This document shows positions 51,711-63,145 of a stretch of DNA of 64,000 nucleotides, piece by piece. Source of the stretch: Betaproteobacteria bacterium Ga0077526 (GTDB taxonomy: Bacteria > Pseudomonadota > Gammaproteobacteria > Burkholderiales > Ga0077523); NCBI GenBank assembly GCA_001464765.1, contig LNDV01000038.1, positions 1 to 64,000 on the forward strand. Direction: 5' to 3'. The translations under genes and the position numbers were made by a program. Within the stretch, counting starts at the first letter, position 1. The number at the start of each line of letters is the position of its first letter. The notes beneath the pieces were generated by a model. It saw only the letters and a list, made by a program, of their open reading frames with translations, was not told the origin of the DNA and ran no database searches.

Positions 51711-52868
51711 ATGACCGAAGCTCAAGCACCCGCCGGCCCCAAGCCGAAGAAATCGGTGGCGCTCTCCGGCGTTGCCGCCGGCAACACCGCGCTTTGCACC
51801 GTCGGCCGTACCGGCAACGATCTGCACTACCGCGGTTACGACATCCTCGATTTCGCCGACGAAGCCACGTTCGAAGAGATCGCCTTCCTCCTGGTGCATG
51901 GCCATCTGCCGAGCATTCCGGAACTCACCGCCTACAAGAAGAAGCTGCAGGCCCTGCGCGGTCTGCCCGCCGGCCTGAAGGCCACGCTGGAGTGGATTCC
52001 CTCCTCTGCACATCCGATGGACGTCATGCGCACCGCCTGCTCGGTGCTCGGCACGATGATCCCGGAGAAGGACGACCACAACACCCCGGGTGCGCGTGAC
52101 ATCGCCGACCGCCTCATGGCGAGCTTCGGCTCGATGCTGCTGTACTGGTACCACTGGAGCCACAACGGCCGCCGGATCGAGGTGGAGACGGACGACGAGA
52201 CCATTGCCGGCCATTTCCTGCACCTGCTGCACGGCAAGGCGCCCAGCGTCACCTGGGAACGCGCCATGCAGACCTCGCTCAACCTCTACGCCGAGCACGA
52301 GTTCAACGCGTCCACCTTCACAGCGCGCGTCATCGCCGGTACGGGCTCCGACATGTACTCCGCAATCGCCGGGGCCATCGGCGCGCTGCGCGGCCCCAAG
52401 CACGGCGGCGCCAATGAAGTCGCCTTCGACGTGCAGGGCCGCTACGCCGACCCCGACGAAGCCGAGGCTGACATCGTCCGCCGCGTGCAGAACAAGGAGA
52501 TCGTGATCGGCTTCGGCCACCCGGTCTACACGATCGGCGATCCGCGCAACAAGGTGATCAAGTCCGTGGCGCAGCGCCTGTCGAAGGAAGCGAAGGACAC
52601 CAAGCTCTTCGACATCGCCGACCGCCTCGAAGCCGTCATGTGGCGCGAGAAGAAGATGTTCCCGAACCTCGACTGGTTCAGCGCCGTGTCGTACCACATG
52701 ATGGGTGTGCCGACCGCGATGTTCACCCCGCTGTTCGTGATCTCGCGCACCTCCGGCTGGTGCGCCCACGTGATCGAGCAGCGCATCGACGGCAAGATCA
52801 TCCGCCCGAGCGCCAACTACACCGGCCCCGAGAATCAGAAGTGGGTGCCGCTGGAGCGGCGGAAATAG
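51711..52868 (+). CDS. prpC: 2-Methylcitrate synthase
   Basis: The 385-residue enzyme condenses propionyl-CoA with oxaloacetate. It has the compact citrate-synthase-family form with HEFNASTFTARVIAGTGSD, GPKHGGANEVAFD and IGFGHPVYTIGDPRNK, the PrpC-type motifs, and FPNLDWFSAVSYHMMGVP. GGAG precedes ATG 51711, 28 bp after prpB. Confidence 0.92.
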   Translation: MTEAQAPAGPKPKKSVALSGVAAGNTALCTVGRTGNDLHYRGYDILDFADEATFEEIAFLLVHGHLPSIPELTAYKKKLQALRGLPAGLKATLEWIPSSAHPMDVMRTACSVLGTMIPEKDDHNTPGARDIADRLMASFGSMLLYWYHWSHNGRRIEVETDDETIAGHFLHLLHGKAPSVTWERAMQTSLNLYAEHEFNASTFTARVIAGTGSDMYSAIAGAIGALRGPKHGGANEVAFDVQGRYADPDEAEADIVRRVQNKEIVIGFGHPVYTIGDPRNKVIKSVAQRLSKEAKDTKLFDIADRLEAVMWREKKMFPNLDWFSAVSYHMMGVPTAMFTPLFVISRTSGWCAHVIEQRIDGKIIRPSANYTGPENQKWVPLERRK

Positions 52869-52879
52869 CGCCGGCGCTT

Positions 52880-52991
52880 GTGAAGACGTGAAGGTGTGAA
52901 GACGTGAAGCCGTGGCACACATCCCTCTCCCCGCACGCGGGGAGAGGGCCAGGGTGAGGGGCTTCACGCCTTCACGACTTCACGCCTTCAC
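52880..52991. repeat. Long imperfect inverted repeat between prpC and prpD
   Basis: The left arm repeats GTGAAGACGTGAAG twice and the right arm repeats CTTCACGCCTTCACG and CTTCACGCC, so the two can pair. In the centre is a perfect hairpin CCCTCTCCCCG-CACG-CGGGGAGAGGG (52923-52948), followed by GCCAGGGTGAGGGG. The 112-bp element is non-coding and starts 11 bp after the prpC stop. Confidence 0.75.
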
Positions 52992-53047
52992 CCGGTCGCG
53001 CCCCTGACACCCCCGATTCCCCGATCCGCATTCCTCAAGGAAAACCA

Positions 53048-54499
53048 ATGTCCGCCCACATCTCCAACGTCCGCCCGAAACCCGACAAGGTCCTGGTCGA
53101 TATCGTCGACTACGTCACCAAGTACAAGATCACCAGCAAGGAAGCCTACGAGACCGCCCGCTATTGTCTGATCGACACGCTGGGCTGCGGTCTCGAAGCG
53201 CTGGAGTATCCCGCGTGCACGAAGCTGCTCGGACCGGTCGTTCCCGGCACGGTGGTGCCCAACGGCGCCAAGGTGCCCGGCACGCAGTTCCAGCTCGACC
53301 CGATCCAGGCTGCGTTCAACATCGGCGCGATGATCCGCTGGCTCGACTTCAACGACACCTGGCTCGCCGCGGAATGGGGCCATCCGTCCGACAACCTCGG
53401 CGGCATTCTCGCCACGGCCGACTGGCTCTCGCGCAACGCCATCGCTGCGGGCAAGAAGCCCCTCACGGTGCACGACGTCCTCACCGCGATGATCAAGGCC
53501 CACGAAATCCAGGGCTGCATCGCGCTCGAGAACAGCTTCAACAAGGTGGGCCTGGATCACGTGGTGCTGGTGAAGGTGGCCTCCACCGCCGTGGTGGCCG
53601 AGATGCTGGGCCTGTCGCGCGACGAGATCATCAATGCCGTGTCGCTCGCCTGGGTCGACGGCCAGTCGCTGCGGACCTATCGTCACTCCCCCAACACCGG
53701 CTCACGCAAGAGTTGGGCGGCCGGTGACGCGACGTCCCGTGCCGTGCGTCTCGCGCTCATCGCGAAGACCGGCGAGATGGGCTACCCCTCGGTGCTGAGC
53801 GCCAAGACCTGGGGTTTCTACGACGTCCTGTTCAAGGGCAATGCCTTCAAGTTCCAGCGCCCGTACGGCAGCTACGTGATGGAGAACGTGCTGTTCAAGA
53901 TCTCCTTCCCGGCCGAGTTCCACTCCCAGACCGCCGTGGAATGCGCCATGCAGATCCACGAGCAGCTGAAGAAAGCCGGCAAGTCCGCCGGAGACATCAA
54001 GAAGATCACGATCCGCACCCACGAGGCGTGCATCCGGATCATCGACAAGAAGGGCCCGCTGGATAACCCGGCCGACCGCGACCACTGCATCCAGTACATG
54101 GTGGCCGTGCCGATCCTGTTCGGGCGCCTTACCGCCGAGGACTACGAGGACGCCGTCGCGAAGGACCCGCGCATCGACAAGCTGCGCGACAAGATCGTGT
54201 GCGTCGAGGACCCGCAGTTCACGAAGGACTATCACGATCCGAACAAGCGCTCCATCGCCAATGCGCTCACCGTGGAGTTCACCGACGGCAAGAAGCTGAA
54301 GGAGATCGTGTGCGAATACCCGATCGGCCACAAGCGTCGCCGCAAGGAAGGCATGCCCGTGCTGGTCGAGAAGTTCAAGACCAACCTCGCCCGCAAGTTC
54401 CCCACGAAGCAGCAGGGCACGATCCTCGACCTCTGCCTGGACGCGAAGAAGCTCGCGGCCACGCCGGTGAACGAGTTCGTGGATTTGTTTGTGATCTGA
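53048..54499 (+). CDS. prpD: 2-Methylcitrate dehydratase
   Basis: The 483-residue MmgE/PrpD-family enzyme dehydrates 2-methylcitrate. It has the phrases YETARYCLIDTLGCGLEALE, RWLDFNDTWLAAEWGHPSDN (active-site region), HDVLTAMIKAHEIQGC and YGSYVMENVLFKISFPAEFH. It is 180 bp after prpC; that gap holds the inverted repeat. The presence of PrpD, with no prpF in the window, suggests that AcnD is not used here. Confidence 0.92.
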   Translation: MSAHISNVRPKPDKVLVDIVDYVTKYKITSKEAYETARYCLIDTLGCGLEALEYPACTKLLGPVVPGTVVPNGAKVPGTQFQLDPIQAAFNIGAMIRWLDFNDTWLAAEWGHPSDNLGGILATADWLSRNAIAAGKKPLTVHDVLTAMIKAHEIQGCIALENSFNKVGLDHVVLVKVASTAVVAEMLGLSRDEIINAVSLAWVDGQSLRTYRHSPNTGSRKSWAAGDATSRAVRLALIAKTGEMGYPSVLSAKTWGFYDVLFKGNAFKFQRPYGSYVMENVLFKISFPAEFHSQTAVECAMQIHEQLKKAGKSAGDIKKITIRTHEACIRIIDKKGPLDNPADRDHCIQYMVAVPILFGRLTAEDYEDAVAKDPRIDKLRDKIVCVEDPQFTKDYHDPNKRSIANALTVEFTDGKKLKEIVCEYPIGHKRRRKEGMPVLVEKFKTNLARKFPTKQQGTILDLCLDAKKLAATPVNEFVDLFVI

Positions 54500-54504
54500 C
54501 GGCC

Positions 54505-54612
54505 GGGAAGGGGGAAAGGAGAAGGGGGAAGGGTGAGGCCGCGGCGCGTTCGCGAATCGGCATCCGGCGGCGAGGGTTGTCACCCTTCCCCCTTCCCTCT
54601 TCCCCATTCCCC
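54505..54612. repeat. Polypurine/polypyrimidine inverted repeat between prpD and acnA
   Basis: A purine arm GGGAAGGGGGAAAGGAGAAG plus GGGGAAGGGTGA (54505-54536) is matched by TCACCCTTCCCCCTTCCCTC plus TTCCCCATTCCCC at 54580-54612. The pairing is perfect over the inner ~15 bp and partial beyond. The loop is GC-rich. The element is non-coding. Confidence 0.75.
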
Positions 54613-54678
54613 GCCCCGCTGCCCGTCGTGTTCTGCAACGTCATCCGCTAGACAAACGGTTTCCAGGAGTCGTCACCC

Positions 54679-57381
<2,703 letters not shown>

Positions 57382-57390
57382 CACGCCTCT

Positions 57391-57416
57391 CCGGACGGCG
57401 CTCCGGCGCCGTCCGG
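57391..57416 (+). terminator. Terminator hairpin after acnA
   Basis: CCGGACGGCG and CGCCGTCCGG form a perfect 10-bp stem around CTCCGG, 10 bp after the acnA stop. The following sequence is CCCCTTCCCC without a U-run, so termination may need Rho or be partial. Confidence 0.6.
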
Positions 57417-57452
57417 CCCCTTCCCCTCCCCACCTCCCGGGAGCGAACGACC

Positions 57453-58118
57453 ATGGGTGTCCTGCGCGACTACTTCGAAGCGAACCAGGGTCGCATCATC
57501 CACAAGTGGATGCACTACTTCGAGATCTACGAGCGCCATTTCGAGCGCTTCCGCGGTCGCGAAGTGCATCTGCTCGAAATCGGCGTGTCCTTCGGGGGCT
57601 CGCTGCAGATGTGGAAGCACTACTTCGGTCCGCAGGCGCACATCTATGGCGTCGACGTGCTGCCGGAATGCCAGCGGCTGGAGGAGGACCGGGTCAAGAT
57701 CTTCATCGGCGACCAGGGCAACCGGGACTTCCTGCGGCACCTGCGCGCCTCCATCCCGCGCATCGACATCCTGATCGACGACGGCGGCCATCGGCCTGAC
57801 CAGCAGATCCCGACCTTCGAGGAACTCTATCCCGCGGTGGCCGCCGACGGCGTGTACCTCTGCGAAGACCTGCACACCAACTACTTCGAGAAATTCGGCG
57901 GTGCCCTTCGCCGGCCGGACACGTTCATCGAGTATTCGAAACGCCTCATCGACCAGCTGAACGCCTGGTACACCGAGGACCCCGCCCATTTCCAGGTGGA
58001 TGACTTCACCCGGAGCGCCCACTCCATGCACTTCTACGACAGCGTGATCGTGATCGAGAAGCGCCCGATGGAACCGCCGCATCACCGCCGCACCGGCAAG
58101 GTCCCGCCCGGGGGCTGA
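57453..58118 (+). CDS. Class I SAM-dependent methyltransferase-like protein (CmcI/MycE-like)
   Basis: The 221-residue protein has the N-terminal phrase RIIHKWMHYFEIYERHFERF and the Rossmann start VHLLEIGVSFGGSLQMWKHYF, then IYGVDVLPECQRLEEDRVKI and IDILIDDGGHRPDQQIPTFE. This layout matches a group of O-methyltransferase/CmcI-like proteins often found in glycan or natural-product loci, where the metal-binding Asp-Asp-Gly-Gly-His follows strand 4. No biosynthetic cluster is nearby; the substrate is unknown. Confidence 0.78.
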   Translation: MGVLRDYFEANQGRIIHKWMHYFEIYERHFERFRGREVHLLEIGVSFGGSLQMWKHYFGPQAHIYGVDVLPECQRLEEDRVKIFIGDQGNRDFLRHLRASIPRIDILIDDGGHRPDQQIPTFEELYPAVAADGVYLCEDLHTNYFEKFGGALRRPDTFIEYSKRLIDQLNAWYTEDPAHFQVDDFTRSAHSMHFYDSVIVIEKRPMEPPHHRRTGKVPPGG

Positions 58119-58288
58119 CCCGGACGCCCGCCCGACGGAGTCCCGCACGACCGGCAGGACCGGACAGGTTCTGCCCGACGTCCCTAAATCCTGCGCCCCG
58201 CGCGTCGTTATGCAGGAGGTCCCGCTGTGCCGAGGCATCGCCCTCCCATGGCCCGACATTCCACGACTCGGGTGCGGAGGTGCTGGCC

Positions 58289-58942
58289 ATGCAATGGGGT
58301 GTTCCCGGACGTTCGATTCTGGTCGCGAGTGCGCTCGCGGCAACGCCCGCGGCTGCCGCGGACCTGTCTTTCCGCGGTACCTTCGAATTCGACGACGACA
58401 TCCAGTTCATCGACTTCAACGTCGGCGCGCTGTCGACCGTCACGATCCGCACGCTGTCGTACGCCGGCGGCATCAACGCCGCGGGTGAGGTCATCCCGCG
58501 CGGCGGCTTCGACCCGGGCCTTGCACTCGCCCATCCGTCCGGCGACATCATCAGCGCCGGGGACGACAGCCTGGGCGTGCCCGAAGACCCGTTCACCCAC
58601 CAGAAATTCGACGTGCTGATGGAACTCGAACTGGGAGCCGGCGCCTATCGCCTCGCCGTCACCCAGTACGACAACAGCGCGCTCGGCCCGACGTTCGACG
58701 ACATCTTCACCCGCGCGGGACAAGGCAACTTCACACCGACCATGACGTTCTGCGAAGCGGACCGTTTCTGCGACGTGAGCGGTGTTCTGCCCTGGAATGC
58801 ACGCACCGGCAACTGGGCCGTCGACGTGATGAATGTGCAGTCGGCGACGCTGGTGCAGTCCCCGGCACCCGAACCGGAAAGCTGGGCCCTGCTCGCCGCG
58901 GGCCTCGGACTCATCGGACTGCGCGCACGCACTCGCCGTTGA
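58289..58942 (+). CDS. DVUA0089-family PEP-CTERM surface protein
   Basis: The protein is about 217 residues from ATG 58289, with GCGGAGG 8 nt upstream; GTG 58280 is an alternative. A signal peptide ends near LAATPAAAA. The mature domain has SFRGTFEFDDDIQFIDFNV, RTLSYAGGINAAGEVIPRGG and FDPGLALAHPSGD, characteristic of the DVUA0089 family. The C terminus has PAPEPESWALLAAGLGLIGL then RARTRR, a PEP-CTERM signal. Two cysteines bracket a short loop (FCEADRFCDVSG). It is probably an exosortase substrate on the cell surface or in the exopolysaccharide. Confidence 0.82.
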   Translation: MQWGVPGRSILVASALAATPAAAADLSFRGTFEFDDDIQFIDFNVGALSTVTIRTLSYAGGINAAGEVIPRGGFDPGLALAHPSGDIISAGDDSLGVPEDPFTHQKFDVLMELELGAGAYRLAVTQYDNSALGPTFDDIFTRAGQGNFTPTMTFCEADRFCDVSGVLPWNARTGNWAVDVMNVQSATLVQSPAPEPESWALLAAGLGLIGLRARTRR

Positions 58943-58951
58943 GCGGCAGCC

Positions 58952-59743
58952 TCAGACGATCCCCTTGTGGGGGGCCAGGCTGAAGAACGGCACCCCGAAG
59001 AACGTCAGCACGGCCAGCACGAACACGCCATTCAGCCACAGCCGAGCCGCCCAGTCCGGCAGCGCGAACGACACCCGTGCGTGCAACAGCGCGCCGAGCA
59101 CGAGCCACGTCAGCAGCGCCGACGTCTCGAGCGGGTCCCAGCCCCAGTAGCGACCCCAGGCGTCCTGCGCCCACACGGCGCCGCTCAGCAGCATGAAGCC
59201 TTCGAACACGAACGCGGCCAGCGCGGCCCGCCATACGAAGGCGTCCCGGACATCGGTGTCCGTCACGCGACCCACCGCGAGCGCGGCGGCGCCGGCGGCA
59301 CCGAGCAGACACGCCCCTAGAAACAGCTTGCCCGCCGTCAGGTGCACCCAGAGCCAGGGATTGTCGAAGGTGGCCGGCAGCGGCACCACGTCCCGCGATA
59401 CCGACAGCGTCCAGAGCCCGAGGGCCGCGAGCACGCCGAGAACAGGTGTCGCCGTGAACCCCGCCGCGCGGGTCAGCACGCATGCCGCGACGAATACCAG
59501 CCCGAGACTGAAGGTGGAGGACAGGAGAATCTCGTACAACGTCAGGAAAGGTCCCTGACCGGACTGCGACCAGCGCACCGCGATCGCTGCGCCGAGACAG
59601 GCCACTGCGGCAGCCGTGAGCGCAGTGACCCCGCGAAACGAGACGCCGCCGCGACGGCCGGCAAGCCAATGCCAGGCGAGTGCGACACCGTAGCCGCACA
59701 CACCGGCGCGCACGAGCACGATCTCAGGATCGGACCAGACCAT
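58952..59743 (-). CDS. ccsA: Cytochrome c biogenesis protein CcsA (system II heme handler)
   Basis: The 263-residue membrane protein has seven to eight hydrophobic helices and the tryptophan-rich heme-handling motif WGRYWGWDPLETSALLTWLV, plus NPWLWVHLTAGKLFL with a conserved His. CcsA and ResB/CcsB together move heme across the membrane and join it to CxxCH. The start at 59743 overlaps the ResB-like gene (stop at 59724) by 20 nt. It is last in the NHL-multiheme-ResB-CcsA operon and converges on the PEP-CTERM gene. Confidence 0.88.
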   Translation of the reverse strand: MVWSDPEIVLVRAGVCGYGVALAWHWLAGRRGGVSFRGVTALTAAAVACLGAAIAVRWSQSGQGPFLTLYEILLSSTFSLGLVFVAACVLTRAAGFTATPVLGVLAALGLWTLSVSRDVVPLPATFDNPWLWVHLTAGKLFLGACLLGAAGAAALAVGRVTDTDVRDAFVWRAALAAFVFEGFMLLSGAVWAQDAWGRYWGWDPLETSALLTWLVLGALLHARVSFALPDWAARLWLNGVFVLAVLTFFGVPFFSLAPHKGIV

Positions 59744-60710
59744 CGGTCTCCTCCCGCTCGCGAAGCGCGACCGCACGTCGTCGGGATGGCCCTCGCCACA
59801 CGTGCAGACCGAGTGCGGCCAGGCCGACACTCGCCACCACGAACAGCCAAGGCGCCGCCGGATCTCGCGTGACCCGGTATCCCATCCAGAGACGGACCTC
59901 GTCGACCTGGAGCTTGCCGCCAGGCACTCGTACCGCCCCTCCGAGAGTCGTCGTCGTGCGCTCGTCGCCTGCGATGACGTGAACAGCCCGCGGCGCGAGG
60001 CGCCGGTCCAGCACCCAGGCTTCCTTCTGCGGCACGGCGGGCGGGACCACACCAATGGTGACTCGCATCCCGCCGGGCGTCTGCCATACGTTCTCCTGCT
60101 TCCATTCGAACGCCGGGAACGAAGGCAGATGCAGCCAGCCGGATTCGACCGACCCGTCATCCCCGCGCCACGTCAAAGCTAGCGCGAAGCCCTTGTTGCT
60201 CGTCGGCGCGAACCGGAAGCCGTCGACAACGAAGCCTTCCTTGTCGGACAGGACCACGGCACGATCGCCGACCTGGAGGACTGACTCGGTGCGTTCACGA
60301 TGCAGCGCGCCGCGGAAATGCACCCGGACATCGGCCTGCTCGAAGGCCCCGGCCGCTGGCCCCTGACGACCGCCGGGCGCCGCACGCACAACCTCCACGG
60401 ACTCCGGGGCGAACGCCGTACCTTCCACGATTTCGACGCGCCCTTCGAAGCGCCACACGACGGCCAGCCCGGCAAGCACGCACAGCAGAGACAGCGACGC
60501 ATGGAAGACCGCGAGCGGCAGCGACGAACGCATCCGCCGGTTCGTGACCATGCCGACCGCGATACTCACGGCGATCACTGCGAGCGGCAGCGCCACGGGG
60601 GTGTAGTCCTCCCGCGGCCCGAAGCGGCACGCCACGATCGTGACGATCAGCGCGAGCAGCCACCAGAGCGCGGCACGGGTCGAGCCGATCCAGCGCAGGG
60701 CACGCATCAT
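59724..60710 (-). CDS. resB: ResB/CcsB-like cytochrome c biogenesis protein
   Basis: The 328-residue membrane protein has the ResB layout: two to three N-terminal helices (STRAALWWLLALIVTIVACRF; ALPLAVIAVSIAVGMV; VFHASLSLLCVLAGLAVV), a large periplasmic domain of beta character, and a final helix (PAAPWLFVVASVGLAALGLHVW) after DEVRLWMGYRVTRDP. It is short relative to typical ResB (400-700 residues). ATG 60710 overlaps the multiheme stop as ATGA (60707-60710), indicating strict coupling. Confidence 0.82.
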   Translation of the reverse strand: MMRALRWIGSTRAALWWLLALIVTIVACRFGPREDYTPVALPLAVIAVSIAVGMVTNRRMRSSLPLAVFHASLSLLCVLAGLAVVWRFEGRVEIVEGTAFAPESVEVVRAAPGGRQGPAAGAFEQADVRVHFRGALHRERTESVLQVGDRAVVLSDKEGFVVDGFRFAPTSNKGFALALTWRGDDGSVESGWLHLPSFPAFEWKQENVWQTPGGMRVTIGVVPPAVPQKEAWVLDRRLAPRAVHVIAGDERTTTTLGGAVRVPGGKLQVDEVRLWMGYRVTRDPAAPWLFVVASVGLAALGLHVWRGPSRRRAVALREREETDGLVRS

Positions 60711-63145
60711 GGCGGCGCGAAACATACGTTGCGCATCCAGTCGCGACCGACACCACCTGCCCCGCTCGCCGAACCGCAGTTGGTGTCCTGCCAGCTTCCG
60801 CTTCGTGCGAAGGTCCGGACCTTCAGCTTGGCGTTGTTGTAGTAGGGCCCCTGGTTGAACACGACGTTGGCGCCGGTGATCGGCACCTCCGTGGATGAGG
60901 CGAGTCCCGCCTCCGCGCCGACGTCGTTCAGATTGACGAGCAGCGCCTTGTTCTTCCAGCCGTGGGGAACCGCCGCATGGCACCAGCTGCAGCGGATGCG
61001 CTCCAGCTTGTCGGTGTGGAACGCATGCAGGTTGTTGCTCTTCGGGCCGCCGAAGCCGCTCGAATTGCTGTCGCCGTTACGGTCGGCGTAGGTGCGATAG
61101 TCATGGCACTTGAAGCACACGCCGTTGTTGGGGTCCGTCGTGCCCGGCGCATCTCGCGAACCGCTCCCGGTGCGGGAATCCCAGGTGCCCTTCAGCAGGA
61201 AGTCGTGCTCGGAGCCGTGGGGTCCCCACGGCCTGACACCCGACGGCACTACCGTATTGGGCGCCGTGCTGCCGCCGTGGCAATCGGAGCAGTACATCGT
61301 CTGCGTGCCGACGCCCGCATTCCACGGCGCCACAAAGGCGCCAGCCGACGCACTCCGGATGCCCGTGGTCCTGCCGGTCGCCTCGATCACCGGGTGCCAC
61401 GATCGATGGTTGTTCGTCGTGAATCCCGAGCCCGCGCCGGAGTCCGAGGCGGTGGTTTCGCCCTGATGCGCCAGCGGGGCCTGGAACTCCATCGCCTGGT
61501 TCGTGTACTGGGTGAGGTTATTCGTGCCGGATGTCGTGGTGCCGCCGGAATCTCCGGGGCTCGGGCGGCCGCCGAAAGGGTACGTGCCAGCGTCGTTGTA
61601 GCCATGGTCAGAGTGGCACTTGAGGCACACCTGGTACTCGCGCGTCACATACGTGTTGGTCACCGCCGTGCTCGCGCCGTCGCCGGCGTCACCGTGACGA
61701 CTGTCGTAGCGCACCGGGAGCGACAGGAAGGCCGCAGAACTGAATACCGGCTCCACGCCCCACGTGCCGCGCAGTGCGCCGGACGCAATGTTGGTATGGA
61801 CGCCGCTCGGCGTGTGCGGATGCGTGGCGCGCGTCGAGTCGTCCGTGTTGTTGAAGAGCCGGTTGCGCACGACGCGATGGGGATTGTGGCAATCGGTGCA
61901 CTCGGCGTGGCGGTTATTGGGGTTGCCTTTGCCCAGCAGCGCGACCGGCTCACGGAAGTCCGCATCACGGATGTCGTGCACCTCCCCCTGCGCCTGCTGG
62001 TCGAGCGACGTGATCGGCATGCGCCGCGGCAGCAGGAACTCCGACTTGATGTCCGGCACCTGCAGCGCGGTGTTGGCGATCGCCGGGTTCGGCGCATGGC
62101 ACTGGAAGCAGGTCTCCTCGATCGCGGAGGCGCCGCCGCTCTTGGGCGAGGTCAGGCTGTCCGTGCCTTCACGCGCGAGCCGCCGGGCACCATGGACCGT
62201 ATGCGGATCATGGCAGTTGAGACAGGCGGCCTGCCACACGTGCAGACCGGGCGGAAACTCCCGCTGAGCTGCCGCGCTCGCGGTGTAGACCTCGTCGGCG
62301 ACGACACTGTTCGCATGCGCCGACTGCGGCCACCCCTTCTTCTCGTGGCAGCCCAGACACACGAGATCCTGGTTCTGGCTGAAGGACCCGCTCACGGGCG
62401 GTCCTTTCTGGAACCGCTCGAGCCGCAGGAACTTGATGGGACCGTTGGCAACCGGGTCGTGCAGATGCGGATCGTGGCACGTGCCGCACTGCACCTGGGA
62501 CTGCCCGAGCGGCCCCGTGGGTTCGAGCGGCACCGGAAAGCGCACGCCCGGCGTACGCGTGCCGATGTGCGACGACAGCGCGGGATTGCGCAACTCGCCG
62601 TCCGCGGCGGCCAGCGCCGCGTCGTAAGTGACCGACAGCGGGTGATCGTTGCTGAGATCCGTGCCAAGGTTCCGCGTGAAGCCGGTCGTGAGTCCCGCGC
62701 CTGGCGGCATCACACCGCCGGGGCCCGTGTTGGTCACGTTGATGCTGGCGCTGCGCTGGCCGCCCAGCACGTTCACCGATCCGATCGCGATGGTGCCGTC
62801 ATGGCACGACAGACACAGCTTGGAACTGCCGGCCGGCTGATCGAGCAGCTGACCGGCGATGGTCTGCGCATCGAGCGAAGACGACTCGTAGACGATGTAC
62901 GTCTGCCCCGACAGCTGCCGGTTCCACAGGGGCGCGCCGGGTGCCGTCGAGGCACCATGCGGCGTATGACAGAACACGCACACTTCGTTGTTGCTCGACG
63001 ACTTGACCGTCCCTGACCCGCTCACCGACAGGTTGTGCTTCGTGTTGACGATGTTGGGCGTGCGATCCGCCCTCAGCGCACCGGCCACACCGCCCAGCAC
63101 CAGCAGCGTCATCCCCCATCGCCATAGCGTCTTACGCGCGATCAC
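60707..63145 (-). CDS. Exported 11-heme c-type cytochrome
   Basis: The 812-residue protein has a signal peptide (MTLLVLGGVAGALRA) and eleven CxxCH motifs: CVFCH, CLSCH, CGTCH, CLGCH, CLNCH, CFQCH, CTDCH, CLKCH, CSDCH, CFKCH and CSWCH. Several are followed by DPH, NPH or DHG, giving distal His ligands for bis-His hemes. A C-terminal pair of extra cysteines (NCGSASG and NVCFAPP, 17 residues between) may form a disulfide. It likely carries electrons across the periplasm or to the surface. The ATG at 63145 overlaps the NHL-protein stop as ATGA, and ResB/CcsA follow, suggesting a dedicated maturation system. Confidence 0.9.
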   Translation of the reverse strand: MIARKTLWRWGMTLLVLGGVAGALRADRTPNIVNTKHNLSVSGSGTVKSSSNNEVCVFCHTPHGASTAPGAPLWNRQLSGQTYIVYESSSLDAQTIAGQLLDQPAGSSKLCLSCHDGTIAIGSVNVLGGQRSASINVTNTGPGGVMPPGAGLTTGFTRNLGTDLSNDHPLSVTYDAALAAADGELRNPALSSHIGTRTPGVRFPVPLEPTGPLGQSQVQCGTCHDPHLHDPVANGPIKFLRLERFQKGPPVSGSFSQNQDLVCLGCHEKKGWPQSAHANSVVADEVYTASAAAQREFPPGLHVWQAACLNCHDPHTVHGARRLAREGTDSLTSPKSGGASAIEETCFQCHAPNPAIANTALQVPDIKSEFLLPRRMPITSLDQQAQGEVHDIRDADFREPVALLGKGNPNNRHAECTDCHNPHRVVRNRLFNNTDDSTRATHPHTPSGVHTNIASGALRGTWGVEPVFSSAAFLSLPVRYDSRHGDAGDGASTAVTNTYVTREYQVCLKCHSDHGYNDAGTYPFGGRPSPGDSGGTTTSGTNNLTQYTNQAMEFQAPLAHQGETTASDSGAGSGFTTNNHRSWHPVIEATGRTTGIRSASAGAFVAPWNAGVGTQTMYCSDCHGGSTAPNTVVPSGVRPWGPHGSEHDFLLKGTWDSRTGSGSRDAPGTTDPNNGVCFKCHDYRTYADRNGDSNSSGFGGPKSNNLHAFHTDKLERIRCSWCHAAVPHGWKNKALLVNLNDVGAEAGLASSTEVPITGANVVFNQGPYYNNAKLKVRTFARSGSWQDTNCGSASGAGGVGRDWMRNVCFAPP

